Source: Thermosediminibacterales bacterium (GTDB lineage: Bacteria > Bacillota > Thermosediminibacteria > Koleobacterales > JARRCM01). From it: a stretch of DNA of 48,824 nucleotides. The notes beneath the pieces were generated by a model. That model was given only the letters and a program-made list of their open reading frames with translations, was not told the DNA's origin and ran no database searches. Below are positions 8,129 to 16,451 of the stretch, in pieces (the stretch's first letter is position 1; the number at the start of each line of letters is the position of its first letter). A program made the translations under genes and the position numbers. The stretch spans positions 1-48,824 of the forward strand of contig JARRCM010000015.1 of assembly GCA_029982205.1 (NCBI GenBank). Reading direction: 5' to 3'.

Positions 8129-9307
8129 ATGGAACATGTTTATTTAATAAGTTTTGGTGAGATAGGATTAAAAGGAAAAAACAGGCCGTTTTTTGAAACA
8201 ATCCTTATCAACAGAATTAAAAAGTCTTTAAGTTTGTTTAAAGATTTAAAGGTCTATAAAACTCATGGAAGGATTTTTGTAGAAACTAAGGCCAATTCTT
8301 CAGAAGTAATTAACAGATTAAAACGAATATTTGGTATAGTTGGGATTAGCCCTGCTTTAAGAACGGGGTTAAATCTTGAGGATATATGTAATGCTGCTGT
8401 TACCTTGCTAGAAGAATATGATGAGTTGCAAGGGAAGACCTTTAAAGTAGAGGCAAGAAGGTCAAATAAATCTTTTCCTTACAAATCACCTGAAATAGCC
8501 AGACATGTAGGTGCTTATGTTTTAAAAAATTCTACAGGACTTGTTGTAGATGTACACAAACCTCAAATTACTATTAATGTAGAGGTAAGAGAAAAAGCAT
8601 ATGTTTACATTGAAAAGGTGTCAGGACCGGGTGGGCTTCCAATCGGAGTTAGCGGAAAAGCTTTGCTTCTTCTTTCCGGCGGTATTGACAGCCCTGTAGC
8701 AGGTTGGTTAACAATGAAAAGAGGAGTTGAAGTTCAGGCGATATATTTTCATAGCTTTCCTTTTACAAGCGATAGGGCAAAGGAAAAAGTAATAGACCTG
8801 TGCCGTGTATTGGCAGAATACAGTGGTATATTTAGACTTCATGTGGTTTCCTTTACAGAGGTATTAAAGATACTTCAAAAAAACACTCCAAACGAGCTGC
8901 TTACAATATTAATGAGAAGAATGATGGTTAGAATAGCGCAAAAAGTAGCAAAATCTGAAGGATGTCTTGGATTGGTGACCGGTGAGAGTATTGGCCAGGT
9001 AGCAAGCCAGACCCTTGAAAGCCTTATGGCAACAAATCAGGTCGCTGAAATTCCTGTTTTTAGACCTTTAATAGCTATGGATAAAAAGGAGATAATACAA
9101 AAAGCTGAAGAGATAGGTACATTTGAAATATCCACAAGACCTTTTGAAGATTGTTGCAGCCTGTTTGTGCCTGAACATCCAAAAACCAGACCTGATTTAA
9201 ATTATGTGATACAAAGTGAACAATCGTTGGATATTAATGAGTTAATAGAAGAAGGTTTGAAGAATATTGAAGTTATTAATATATCACCTGAAGATTCTGC
9301 TTATTAA
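8129..9307 (+). CDS. thiI: tRNA 4-thiouridine synthase ThiI (no rhodanese domain)
   Basis: 392 aa. An N-terminal ferredoxin-like region and THUMP domain (to about residue 165) bind tRNA. The PP-loop ATPase motif SGGIDSP at 183-189 adenylates U8. The C-terminal rhodanese domain of the longer E. coli protein is absent, as in most Firmicutes, so persulfide must come directly from the desulfurase encoded upstream. The ATG follows GGAGG. Its last 24 bp overlap the convergent ZIP transporter gene. Confidence 0.95.
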   Translation: MEHVYLISFGEIGLKGKNRPFFETILINRIKKSLSLFKDLKVYKTHGRIFVETKANSSEVINRLKRIFGIVGISPALRTGLNLEDICNAAVTLLEEYDELQGKTFKVEARRSNKSFPYKSPEIARHVGAYVLKNSTGLVVDVHKPQITINVEVREKAYVYIEKVSGPGGLPIGVSGKALLLLSGGIDSPVAGWLTMKRGVEVQAIYFHSFPFTSDRAKEKVIDLCRVLAEYSGIFRLHVVSFTEVLKILQKNTPNELLTILMRRMMVRIAQKVAKSEGCLGLVTGESIGQVASQTLESLMATNQVAEIPVFRPLIAMDKKEIIQKAEEIGTFEISTRPFEDCCSLFVPEHPKTRPDLNYVIQSEQSLDINELIEEGLKNIEVINISPEDSAY

Positions 9308-9988
9308 AAAGGCTGTCAGAAAGCCAAAAAGAAGGCCAAAATTGGCTGATTTATGTCCGATTTTTTGAGCTTTTGGAATCATATCTGTTCCAGTCATAAA
9401 CAGAATTGAACCTCCTGAAAAGGCCATGATTAGTCCTATAATGGCTTGATCGAGACCGTGGAGGAGATAATAACCCGTTAAAGCAGATATAGGGTTGAGA
9501 ACTGCAATACCGAATGCCAAAAGTATTGCTGTTTTTGGAGATACATGGCCTTCTGAGATAAGTTCATTAGAGGAAGAGATCCCTTCTGGTATGTTATGTA
9601 AAAAAATAGAAACTGCAAGCACCATACCTAGAGTTCCACTTTCTGTTGCAAAACCAATCCCCATACTTAAAGCTTCAGGTAAATCATCGAGTGCTGTACC
9701 TAATATTATTCCTGTTCCGGATGAAAACATTTTTTCGAGTAATCTTTCTACTTCAAAAAAGAAAAAACCTCCAAACAAAAAAGAAAAAGATGTTAAAACA
9801 GGGCCTGAATTTTTATAAGCTTCATGCATTAATGAATAGGCTAGAATAGACAGGAGAATTCCCGAACCAAAGGTTAAGATAAAAGCCCTAACTTTGTTGG
9901 GAATTTTTTTTGTTCCTAAAAACCCGCCTATTAACACTGCAATTCCCGATAAGGAACTATAAAATAATATTTTAAAGAAATCTTCCAA
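9284..9988 (-). CDS. ZIP family divalent metal transporter
   Basis: 234 aa, about eight hydrophobic segments. The ZIP metal-binding helices show DDLPEALSMG and the hallmark HNIPEG, with SGGSILFMTGTDMIPKA in a later helix. ZIP proteins import Zn, Fe or Mn into the cytoplasm. The start is TTG at 9988, 9 nt after GGAGG (minus strand). The 3' end overlaps the convergent thiI 3' end by 24 bp and no terminator is visible between them, so the two transcripts are probably antisense to each other there. The metal specificity cannot be read from sequence. Confidence 0.85.
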   Translation of the reverse strand: MEDFFKILFYSSLSGIAVLIGGFLGTKKIPNKVRAFILTFGSGILLSILAYSLMHEAYKNSGPVLTSFSFLFGGFFFFEVERLLEKMFSSGTGIILGTALDDLPEALSMGIGFATESGTLGMVLAVSIFLHNIPEGISSSNELISEGHVSPKTAILLAFGIAVLNPISALTGYYLLHGLDQAIIGLIMAFSGGSILFMTGTDMIPKAQKIGHKSANFGLLFGFLTAFLISRIFR

Positions 9989-10120
9989 CTCTCTAAACCT
10001 CCAAAAAAAAGGAATTTCTATAATATTTTTAAAATAAAGGATTTTTTTGGTTTTATGAGGAAATAATTAATTATTAGCGGAGCGGACTGAATCTAATAAT
10101 TTCATTGGGAGGTATAACAG

Positions 10121-10270
10121 TTGCCTTACTCAGTATGCCCTTATTGCGGGCAAAAATCCTATTCGGCTGCTACATTTACTATTTGGAAATGCCCTTATTG
10201 CGGTAAAGAAGTTAACGAAGAAAAGTCCATACATGAGGAAAAATCTGAGGAAACAAGAGAGTCGAGCTAA
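10121..10270 (+). CDS. Small zinc-ribbon protein (49 aa)
   Basis: The gene starts with TTG, 8 nt after a strong GGGAGG site (10107-10112), and ends at TAA just inside a terminator. The product has two CPYCG knuckles (Cys 6, 9, 24, 27) spaced like a zinc ribbon, then a highly charged Glu/Lys/Ser-rich tail. The first knuckle region contains aromatic residues (TFTIWKC) typical of rubredoxin-like ribbons. Function is unknown; nucleic-acid binding or a redox/chaperone role is possible. Ribosome site, motif pair and terminator together make a real gene likely. It converges on the penicillin-binding protein gene. Confidence 0.75.
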   Translation: MPYSVCPYCGQKSYSAATFTIWKCPYCGKEVNEEKSIHEEKSEETRESS

Positions 10271-10291
10271 AAGCTCGCTCTTTTGTTTTGG
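10257..10291 (+). terminator. Rho-independent terminator overlapping the zinc-ribbon stop codon
   Basis: CGAGCT (10263-10268), AAA loop, AGCTCG (10272-10277), extended by AGAG/CTCT with one bulged base, then TTTTGTTTT. It may also serve the convergent gene, although the T tract is poor in that direction. Confidence 0.8.
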
Positions 10292-10293
10292 TT

Positions 10294-12258
10294 TTAAAAA
10301 TTATTGTTTTTAAAACTATTGTCTTGAACTTGAGGGAGAAGATGGTTTATTGTACACCATTCTTTTGGTTCCCTTCCTGAAACAAAAACTTCTCGCCGAG
10401 TTGGACATGTCCAGTTTGGTAAAGCGAGACTGGTTTTACATATATTTACAACTTTAACTCCTGGGGGTATGGGGAAATCTTCAGCCGGATATTTAGTAAA
10501 AGAATAATTTATTATTTCCTGCCAAATAGGTCCGGCTATCCAGCCTCCGGTGCTCCATAAAGATTTTTTCGGGTTATCATTACCAACATAAACACTTACT
10601 GATATATTTGGAGTATAACCGATGAACCATGCATCTCTATTAAATTGTGTTGTTCCTGTTTTTCCGGCAGCAGGTCCGTAAATTTTTAGGTGGCTGCCTG
10701 TTCCTCCTGGTTTTAGGACATCTTTAAGCATATCGGTTACTATGTATGCTACATTTTCATCAATAGCTTTTCTTTTTTCAATAGTGTTTTGTAATACTAT
10801 ATTGCCATTTTTATCTTCTACTTTTAATAAACCAATAGGAGTTACTGCAAAACCACCATTAGCTAAGGGACAGTAGCCCGCCGCCATTTCTAAAGGAGTT
10901 ACTGCCGAACTGCCAAGAGCTAGAGAAAGGTTTGGAGATAAAGGGCTACTTATTCCCATAGATTTTGCCAAATCAATAACTCTCTTTGGCTTTATCTGGT
11001 ACATCCATTTTACAGAAACCACATTATCAGAAATTGCAAGAGCTTCTCTAACTGTTATTGGTCTGTAATGATAACCTCCATCGTAATCTTTAGGTTCATA
11101 AACTTCACCGTTTCCTTTAGGGTACTGAACGGGTTCACATATTTTTGTAGTAGTTGTATTAAATCCTATGTTAATAACAGCAGTATATAAAAAAGGTTTA
11201 AAAGCAGAACCGGGTTGCCTTTGAGCAAGAGCTCTGTTGAATTGAGTATTAGAATAATCTCTACCGCCCACCATTGATAATATATATCCTGTATGAGTGT
11301 CTATTACCACAACAGCGCCTTGTGGCTGTAAAATTCCTTTTTGATCAGGGGTTCCCTTACCTAGTTTGCTTAGAAGAGCTTTTTTTGCTGTTTCTTGAAT
11401 ATCTAAATCTAAACTTGTGTAAATTTTATAACCGCCTTTATAAAGATTTTTTACCAAATCTTTATTTTTTTTAGCTATTTCATTTATAATATATTGGGTA
11501 AAATAAGGAGCTTTACTTATTTTCAAATCAGGTTTAGCAAGAATAATGGGTGTTTTTTTTGCTTTTTCCGCTTCTGTCTTACTTATATATCCGTGTTCGA
11601 CCATTTTATTTAGCACTATGGCTTGACGCGCTTTGGCTGCTTCAAAGTTTTTAAAGGGAGAATAGTACTCAGGGCTTCGTGTTAGTCCGGCAAGCATCGC
11701 ACATTCTGCTAAATTTAACTCTTTGGCGTGTTTTCCAAAATAGGTTTGAGCTGCAGCTTCGACACCATAAGTTCCAGACCCTAAATAAATTTGATTAAGA
11801 TACATTTCTAGTATGTGTTTTTTGGAATACAATAATTCCAGTTTTAAAGTAAGAAGAGCTTCTTTTATTTTTCGCTTTAAACTTCTTTCATGGGTCAAAT
11901 ATAGATTTTTTGCTAGTTGCTGAGTTATTGTACTTCCGCCTTCAACAATTTTCATAGCCTTAAGATTAACATATAAAGCCCTCATAATACCTATCGGGTC
12001 TATACCGATATGTTTATAAAATCTATAGTCTTCAACAGCAATAAATGCTTGAGGGAGATATTTAGACATTTTATTCAGACTTACCTGGGTTCTGTTCTGA
12101 ATGAACAGTCGGTCGATCACTTTGTAGTTTTTATCGTAAATAATTGAAGAAGTATAAACCTGTGTTTCAGGAAGCTCTATAATGAAAGTAAGAGAAAAAA
12201 TAATTAAAATTGAAATCAATGCGGAACTAAGTAACAATTTTCTGATTTTGTCAAACAT
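10294..12258 (-). CDS. Class A penicillin-binding protein (PBP1A family)
   Basis: 654 aa bifunctional peptidoglycan synthase anchored by one N-terminal membrane helix (about 8-28). The glycosyltransferase (GT51) domain has catalytic Glu 76 in EDYRFYKHIGID and GGSTITQQLAKNL (108-119). The transpeptidase domain has SxxK (Ser 351, Lys 354 in GSAFKPF), SDN (410-412) and KTGTT (533-537). The C-terminus is short with four cysteines and no PASTA domain. The ATG follows a GGAGG site. It is monocistronic and divergent from the NiaR gene. I leave the symbol blank because PBP1 paralogs are hard to separate. Confidence 0.93.
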   Translation of the reverse strand: MFDKIRKLLLSSALISILIIFSLTFIIELPETQVYTSSIIYDKNYKVIDRLFIQNRTQVSLNKMSKYLPQAFIAVEDYRFYKHIGIDPIGIMRALYVNLKAMKIVEGGSTITQQLAKNLYLTHERSLKRKIKEALLTLKLELLYSKKHILEMYLNQIYLGSGTYGVEAAAQTYFGKHAKELNLAECAMLAGLTRSPEYYSPFKNFEAAKARQAIVLNKMVEHGYISKTEAEKAKKTPIILAKPDLKISKAPYFTQYIINEIAKKNKDLVKNLYKGGYKIYTSLDLDIQETAKKALLSKLGKGTPDQKGILQPQGAVVVIDTHTGYILSMVGGRDYSNTQFNRALAQRQPGSAFKPFLYTAVINIGFNTTTTKICEPVQYPKGNGEVYEPKDYDGGYHYRPITVREALAISDNVVSVKWMYQIKPKRVIDLAKSMGISSPLSPNLSLALGSSAVTPLEMAAGYCPLANGGFAVTPIGLLKVEDKNGNIVLQNTIEKRKAIDENVAYIVTDMLKDVLKPGGTGSHLKIYGPAAGKTGTTQFNRDAWFIGYTPNISVSVYVGNDNPKKSLWSTGGWIAGPIWQEIINYSFTKYPAEDFPIPPGVKVVNICKTSLALPNWTCPTRREVFVSGREPKEWCTINHLLPQVQDNSFKNNNF

Positions 12259-12285
12259 AAACAGCCTCCAGTTTTTTTCTACTTA

Positions 12286-12313
12286 ATAGTATTGCCACAA
12301 AATAGTAAGTTAA
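12286..12313 (-). promoter_or_regulatory. Candidate SigA promoter for the penicillin-binding protein gene
   Basis: On the minus strand TTAACT (12313-12308), 16-bp spacer, TACTAT (12291-12286), about 30 bp before the ATG. The same 100-bp gap must also hold the promoter of the divergent repressor gene, so the two may interfere. Confidence 0.45.
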
Positions 12314-12361
12314 AAACAATGTTTTGTGATAAAATATAAAAGAAAGGAAGGGGGAATATTT

Positions 12362-12880
12362 TTGAATGCTGAACAGAGAAGGAAGAAAATACTAAAAATA
12401 TTAAAAGAAAGTAATAACCCTATTACTGGTAGTGAGTTATCAAAGGCCCTTGGAGTAAGTAGGCAAGTAATTGTAACCGATGTGGCTCTGCTGAGAGCGA
12501 AAGGAAATAATATACTCTCAACTCCTCAAGGATATATTACTGTTGATAAAATAGGTGATAAAAAATATACTGAAACCATAGCTGTTAAACACGGCCATTC
12601 GGATATTAAAAGTGAATTAGAAACCATAATAAATTATGGCGGGAAAGTAATTGATGTAACGGTGGAACATCCTCTTTACGGAGAATTGAAGGGAATGTTA
12701 ATGATTAATTCTCCTAATGAATTAGAACAGTTTATAAAAGCTTTAAATGATACAAAGGCAAAGCCATTACTTGTATTGACAGAAGGAGTTCACCTACATA
12801 CGATTCAGGCAGATAGTGAAGATATAATTAAAAGAATAAAAGAAACACTTAAACAAAAAGGTTTTCTTATTGATGAATAG
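12362..12880 (+). CDS. niaR: NiaR-type niacin-responsive transcriptional repressor (HTH + 3H domain)
   Basis: 172 aa from TTG 12362, which follows AAGGAAGGGGG. An N-terminal HTH_11 domain (ITGSELSKALGVSRQVIVTDVALLRAKG) is followed by a 3H domain whose histidines in KHGHSDIKSELE, VEHPLYGEL and GVHLHTI match the nickel/niacin-binding family. NiaR (YrxA) represses NAD-synthesis and niacin-uptake genes in Firmicutes. None of its usual targets (nadABC, niaP) is in the window. An upstream in-frame ATG at 12326 has no ribosome site and lies before the strong one. Confidence 0.85.
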   Translation: MNAEQRRKKILKILKESNNPITGSELSKALGVSRQVIVTDVALLRAKGNNILSTPQGYITVDKIGDKKYTETIAVKHGHSDIKSELETIINYGGKVIDVTVEHPLYGELKGMLMINSPNELEQFIKALNDTKAKPLLVLTEGVHLHTIQADSEDIIKRIKETLKQKGFLIDE

Positions 12881-12891
12881 AATTGATAAAT

Positions 12892-12920
12892 AAAAAACAG
12901 GGGAATCCCCTGTTTTGCTT
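12892..12920 (+). terminator. Shared bidirectional terminator between niaR and the spore protein gene
   Basis: A perfect 10-bp palindromic arm pair (12894-12903 with 12907-12916) has an AAT loop, A-rich upstream and T-rich downstream flanks. It can stop both convergent genes. Confidence 0.85.
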
Positions 12921-12930
12921 TGTATACCGG

Positions 12931-13152
12931 TTATTGTTTTCTTCCAATTTGATTTTCTGCCATTTCTATCATTTTTCTTACCATGTTTCCTCCTACAGCT
13001 CCACAATCACGAGATGGGATATTGCCCCAATAATCTTCTGAACCTTGATAGACAGGTATACCAAGTTCTTTTGCTACTTCATATTTAAAATTATCCATCG
13101 CTTGATGAATACCTTTAACTACATGTCTGTTTGTTTTTTGGCCTCCAGCCAT
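12931..13152 (-). CDS. Alpha/beta-type small acid-soluble spore protein
   Basis: 73 aa, the family length. It contains the conserved MDNFKYEVAKELGI segment, with the germination-protease cleavage region around KYEVA, and the second conserved block CGAVGGNMVRKMIEMAE. These proteins coat and protect DNA in the dormant spore and are degraded at germination. An N-terminal tail MAGGQKTNRHVVKG precedes the core. The ATG follows a good AGGAGG site. A forespore-type promoter candidate lies upstream. Confidence 0.93.
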   Translation of the reverse strand: MAGGQKTNRHVVKGIHQAMDNFKYEVAKELGIPVYQGSEDYWGNIPSRDCGAVGGNMVRKMIEMAENQIGRKQ

Positions 13153-13211
13153 GATTTATTTCCTCCTTTGTCTTTCGATTATTTATTTAAAATGTTTCCC
13201 GGAATCAAAAA

Positions 13212-13241
13212 AAATATGTTAGAATATAATGCTTGTATAAA
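13212..13241 (-). promoter_or_regulatory. Candidate SigG-like promoter of the spore protein gene
   Basis: On the minus strand TTTATA (13241-13236), 17-bp spacer, CATATTT (13218-13212), resembling the SigG pattern TGAATA-17-CATACTA. It lies about 60 bp upstream of the ATG. The match is partial and the region is very AT-rich. Confidence 0.3.
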
Positions 13242-13326
13242 TAGAATATGTGTTAAAGGTTTTTCTTTAACTTTTCCGTTATTTTTTTCTGTTTTTAATC
13301 AAACTTTATACATAAAACCTAAAACA

Positions 13327-13358
13327 AAAAGCTCTCATTGCTTTTGAAATGAGAGCTA
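13327..13358 (-). terminator. Rho-independent terminator of the Na/phosphate transporter gene
   Basis: A 10-bp stem, AGCTCTCATT (13330-13339) with AATGAGAGCT (13348-13357), is followed on the minus strand by TTTTTGTTTT. The plus strand also has a T run, so it can work both ways. Confidence 0.85.
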
Positions 13359-13366
13359 AAATTTTT

Positions 13367-14968
13367 TTAATCTTCTAATACCATATGAGCAATATTTGTT
13401 GAATGGTCGCCAACTCGTTCAAGGATACTTATTATATCAAGGTAAATTACACCTGAACTAGGATAACACAATCCTTTGTTGAGCCGATTGATATGATGCA
13501 TCCTTAGATTTTTTTCAATTTTATCTATATCATCCTCATGACTTAGTACTTCCCTAGCCTTGTCTTTATCATCTTGTTCAAAGGCTGCAAGGGCACATTT
13601 CAAGGTTGATTCAACTTTGTGATACATATGAGTTAGTTCTTTTATGGCTTCTTCAGAAAAAGGAAGTTGATGGTCTTCGCGGAATTCAGCCAGTTCTAAA
13701 ATGTTTTTTGCCTGATCGCCGACTCTTTCAATATCATTAGCAGAGTTAAGAAGTCCTGTAATTTTTTTGGATTGTTTATTTGTTAAAGGTGTTCTGGAAA
13801 GATCTGCAAGGAACTTGGTTATTTCGCGTTCAAGTTCGTTTATAACTTCTTCCTTTTCTCTAACTTTTTTGATTTTAGCCTCATTAAAATTTAAGAAGAT
13901 TTCTATTGAATCTTTAAGGTTTTCTTCTGCAAGCCTACCCATTCTGATTAACTCTTTAGTTACCTGAGCAAATGCAATTGTTGGAGTTTCTAAAAAACGC
14001 TTGTCCAAATATTTAACACCACGTTCAATTATTACATCTTTACCGGGAACAAGTTTGGTTGCAAGATTAACTAAGAAAATTGAAAATGGCAGCTGAATGA
14101 TTGTATTACTGATATTAAAAATAGTATGTGCATTGGCTATTTGTCTTACGGGATCCCCTGAGGTCATCTGAACAAGTGGTGTTACTATAGGTAGAAGAAT
14201 TAAAAATATTACGGTACCTATAACGTTGAAAACCAAATGTATTACAGCGGCACGTTTAGCAGTAACGGTTGTTCCAATACTTGAAATAAGAGCAGTTACA
14301 CAGGTTCCTATATTATCACCAAAAAGAATTGGTAAGGCTATATATATATTAACTAATCCGCTTGCAGCAAGTGCCTGTAAAATGCCGATAGTTGCACTGC
14401 TGCTTTGAACGATACTGGTTAAAGCAACTCCTGCAATAACCCCTAAAAATGGGTTTTTGCTAAAAGAAGCCATAAAATCTGTGAATTCCGGCATTTTAGC
14501 AAGGGGTTTCATGGCATGTTTCATTATATCCATTCCTAAAAAAAGCATTCCAAAGCCTAATAAAATCTGTCCTATGAATCTATAAGACCTTTTTTTGCAG
14601 AACAAAAATAGAGCAACACCTATACCAATTGAAGGGAGTGCGTAATCCGTAAGTTTAAATGCAATAAGCTGAGCGGTTACCGTAGTACCGATATTAGCAC
14701 CCATTATTACCCCGGCAGCCTGTTTTAAACTCATCAGGCCTGCATTGACAAATCCCACAACCATAACAGTTGTGGCACTACTGCTTTGAATGATAGCAGT
14801 AACCACAGTTCCCATTAAAACTCCTAAGATGCGGTTTTCTGTTAAAAGCTCAAGAAGCTTTTTAAGACGGTCACCAGCAGCTTTTTGCAGTCCTTCTCCC
14901 ATAATTCTCATACCATATATAAATAGTCCTAATCCACCTAATAATGTAAAAAACATTTCTAGAGACAT
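13367..14968 (-). CDS. Na/Pi cotransporter family protein with C-terminal PhoU domain
   Basis: 533 aa. The membrane half has the two inverted Na/Pi-cotransporter repeats, each with a QSSSAT signature (near residues 61 and 187) and glycine-rich GANIGTTVTA / GDNIGTCVTA partners. From about residue 330 a helical PhoU-like domain follows (KKITGLLNSANDIERVGDQAKNI and ISILERVGDHSTNIAH). Members move sodium with phosphate, and the PhoU part may regulate this. The ATG follows GGGAGG. It is transcribed alone, with a terminator downstream. Confidence 0.9.
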   Translation of the reverse strand: MSLEMFFTLLGGLGLFIYGMRIMGEGLQKAAGDRLKKLLELLTENRILGVLMGTVVTAIIQSSSATTVMVVGFVNAGLMSLKQAAGVIMGANIGTTVTAQLIAFKLTDYALPSIGIGVALFLFCKKRSYRFIGQILLGFGMLFLGMDIMKHAMKPLAKMPEFTDFMASFSKNPFLGVIAGVALTSIVQSSSATIGILQALAASGLVNIYIALPILFGDNIGTCVTALISSIGTTVTAKRAAVIHLVFNVIGTVIFLILLPIVTPLVQMTSGDPVRQIANAHTIFNISNTIIQLPFSIFLVNLATKLVPGKDVIIERGVKYLDKRFLETPTIAFAQVTKELIRMGRLAEENLKDSIEIFLNFNEAKIKKVREKEEVINELEREITKFLADLSRTPLTNKQSKKITGLLNSANDIERVGDQAKNILELAEFREDHQLPFSEEAIKELTHMYHKVESTLKCALAAFEQDDKDKAREVLSHEDDIDKIEKNLRMHHINRLNKGLCYPSSGVIYLDIISILERVGDHSTNIAHMVLED

Positions 14969-15105
14969 GAGAATATTTTCCTCCCTTATTTTTGGAGATT
15001 ATTGAAGATTATTGTACTATGATTTGACTATACATATTATATCATCAAATAAGGAAAGAAAAAAGGACATAATTTTATTCTGTTTTGACATTATTGAGGT
15101 GGGAG

Positions 15106-15375
15106 TTAATATCTTCCTATGATAAGAAGTACACCGATGATTATGAAAACAGTTCCTGCGCCGTAATGTATATAGTTTGTAGGTATGTATTGTGAGATAA
15201 CAGACCCAAACACAACACTTATCAGGGAAGCAATAATAAGTGCAGAAATTGCTCCGAGAAAAACCCCTACAACAGATTCATTATGAGCTGCCATAAGCAT
15301 TGTGGCAAGTTGAGTTTTATCTCCCAGTTCGGCCAAAAATACCAGCCAAAAAGTGGCTATAAGGGTTTTCCACAT
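15106..15375 (-). CDS. GDT1/UPF0016 family cation transporter, half-size
   Basis: 89 aa, three hydrophobic segments. The family motif ELGDKTQLATMLMAA occurs once, near residues 16-30, whereas full-length GDT1/TMEM165/MntX proteins have two inverted copies. A half-size protein must dimerise, either with itself or with a second half-size partner, and I see no partner gene in this window. The family exports Mn or Ca. The ATG follows AGGAGG, which overlaps the stop of a possible 34-codon ORF. Confidence 0.85.
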   Translation of the reverse strand: MWKTLIATFWLVFLAELGDKTQLATMLMAAHNESVVGVFLGAISALIIASLISVVFGSVISQYIPTNYIHYGAGTVFIIIGVLLIIGRY

Positions 15376-15388
15376 AAATCTTTACCTC

Positions 15389-15493
15389 CTATATTTTCTT
15401 TTTAGCCTCATAGACTTTTTTATCCCTGGACAAATTTTTACCAATTACACCTCCGACTTCAAAATAAATTTTCTTATAATCAATATTCATCAT
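15389..15493 (-). CDS. Possible small ORF upstream of the GDT1-like gene
   Basis: 34 codons, beginning with two adjacent ATG codons (15493, 15490) and ending in TAG inside the ribosome site of the downstream transporter gene. The product is Lys/Asp-rich with GGVIGKNL in the middle; I do not recognise it. No good Shine-Dalgarno site precedes it. It could be a leader peptide coupled to the transporter gene or a chance ORF. Confidence 0.25.
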   Translation of the reverse strand: MMNIDYKKIYFEVGGVIGKNLSRDKKVYEAKKKI

Positions 15494-15580
15494 TAAACTA
15501 AATTATGTTACTACTTTTTACTTTTCTTGCATAATGTTTTTTTGGAGGAATAAAAATAATTAAAACAATATTGAAATGAG

Positions 15581-16360
15581 GTGATTGATATTAAAGTCTT
15601 GCTTATATATAAGAAGGGTTTATTGTTTTTACTGATGTCTTTTTTGACAGTTGTGGTTATTGGGGTTTTTAGTATAACATCGCCTGATGTTGTGGCTATT
15701 TTTGGCCATTCAAAAAAGCTGGTACCTATTTATAGGGTAAACACACCTGAAAAAAAATTATCAATCTCATTTGACGCTGCATGGGGTGCTGATCATACTC
15801 CTGAGATTTTAAGGGTTTTAAGAGAACATAATATAAAAACAACGTTTTTTCTGGTTGGCTTTTGGGTAGAAGATTATCCTGAAATGGCAAAAAAAATTGC
15901 TGAAGAAGGCCATGAAATAGGCAATCATTCATCTACTCATCCTAATATGGGTGGATTGTCAGAACAGAAGATTTTAAGAGAACTAAAACAGGCACATGAT
16001 ATAATAAAAAAATATACCGGTTATGAGCCTAAACTGTTTAGACCGCCTTTCGGAGACTATAGCAACAGGCTCATTAAAACAACACGTGAATTCGGATACG
16101 AGGTTATACAGTGGGATGTAGACTCCCTGGACTGGAAAGATTTAAGTGCTAAAGCCATTGAAGATCGTGTACTTAAAAAGGTTAAAAAGGGGTCTATTGT
16201 TTTATTTCATAACAACGGAAAAAATACCGCAAAAGCAATTGTACCTATAATAGAAAAACTACAGTCTAAGGGCTATAAGATTGTTCCTATATCAGAACTT
16301 TTAATTAAAGGTAACTATTATATTGACCATACCGGGGAACAACAACCTGGGAGTTCTTAA
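15581..16360 (+). CDS. pdaB: PdaB-like sporulation polysaccharide deacetylase
   Basis: 259 aa, with an N-terminal membrane anchor (about 10-32) followed by a NodB domain. The first motif is SFDAAWGADHTPE, the PdaB variant of TFDDG; the second is HSSTHPNM with both metal histidines; the third is RPPFGDY; then LFHNNGKN replaces the usual LxH motif. Bacillus PdaB is needed to maintain spores late in sporulation. The start is uncertain: GTG 15581 overlaps a strong GAGGTGAT site, which would better serve ATT 15590 or TTG 15599. It is divergent from the GDT1-like gene. Confidence 0.88.
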   Translation: MIDIKVLLIYKKGLLFLLMSFLTVVVIGVFSITSPDVVAIFGHSKKLVPIYRVNTPEKKLSISFDAAWGADHTPEILRVLREHNIKTTFFLVGFWVEDYPEMAKKIAEEGHEIGNHSSTHPNMGGLSEQKILRELKQAHDIIKKYTGYEPKLFRPPFGDYSNRLIKTTREFGYEVIQWDVDSLDWKDLSAKAIEDRVLKKVKKGSIVLFHNNGKNTAKAIVPIIEKLQSKGYKIVPISELLIKGNYYIDHTGEQQPGSS

Positions 16361-16365
16361 CAAAT

Positions 16366-16415
16366 CCCCCTAATACCCTAGGGGGGTTGACTTGACTTGG
16401 TGAATTAAATATAAT
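16366..16415 (+). promoter_or_regulatory. csoR-type promoter with CsoR-family operator
   Basis: The promoter is TTGACT (16387-16392), 17-bp spacer, TATAAT (16410-16415). Directly upstream lies a G/C-rich inverted repeat, CCCCCTA (16366-16372) and TAGGGGG (16379-16385), which contains ATACCCTAGGGGGG, close to known CsoR/CstR operators (TACCC-N-GGGTA type). This suggests that the repressor controls its own gene. Confidence 0.75.
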
Positions 16416-16451
16416 GAAATAAAAATTCCCTAAAGAAAGGGGTTTATGTAA

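Noticed and set aside
13045-13347. A 100-codon plus-strand open frame across the spore protein gene
   Set aside because: It is mostly antisense to a well-supported small acid-soluble spore protein and has no recognisable domain.
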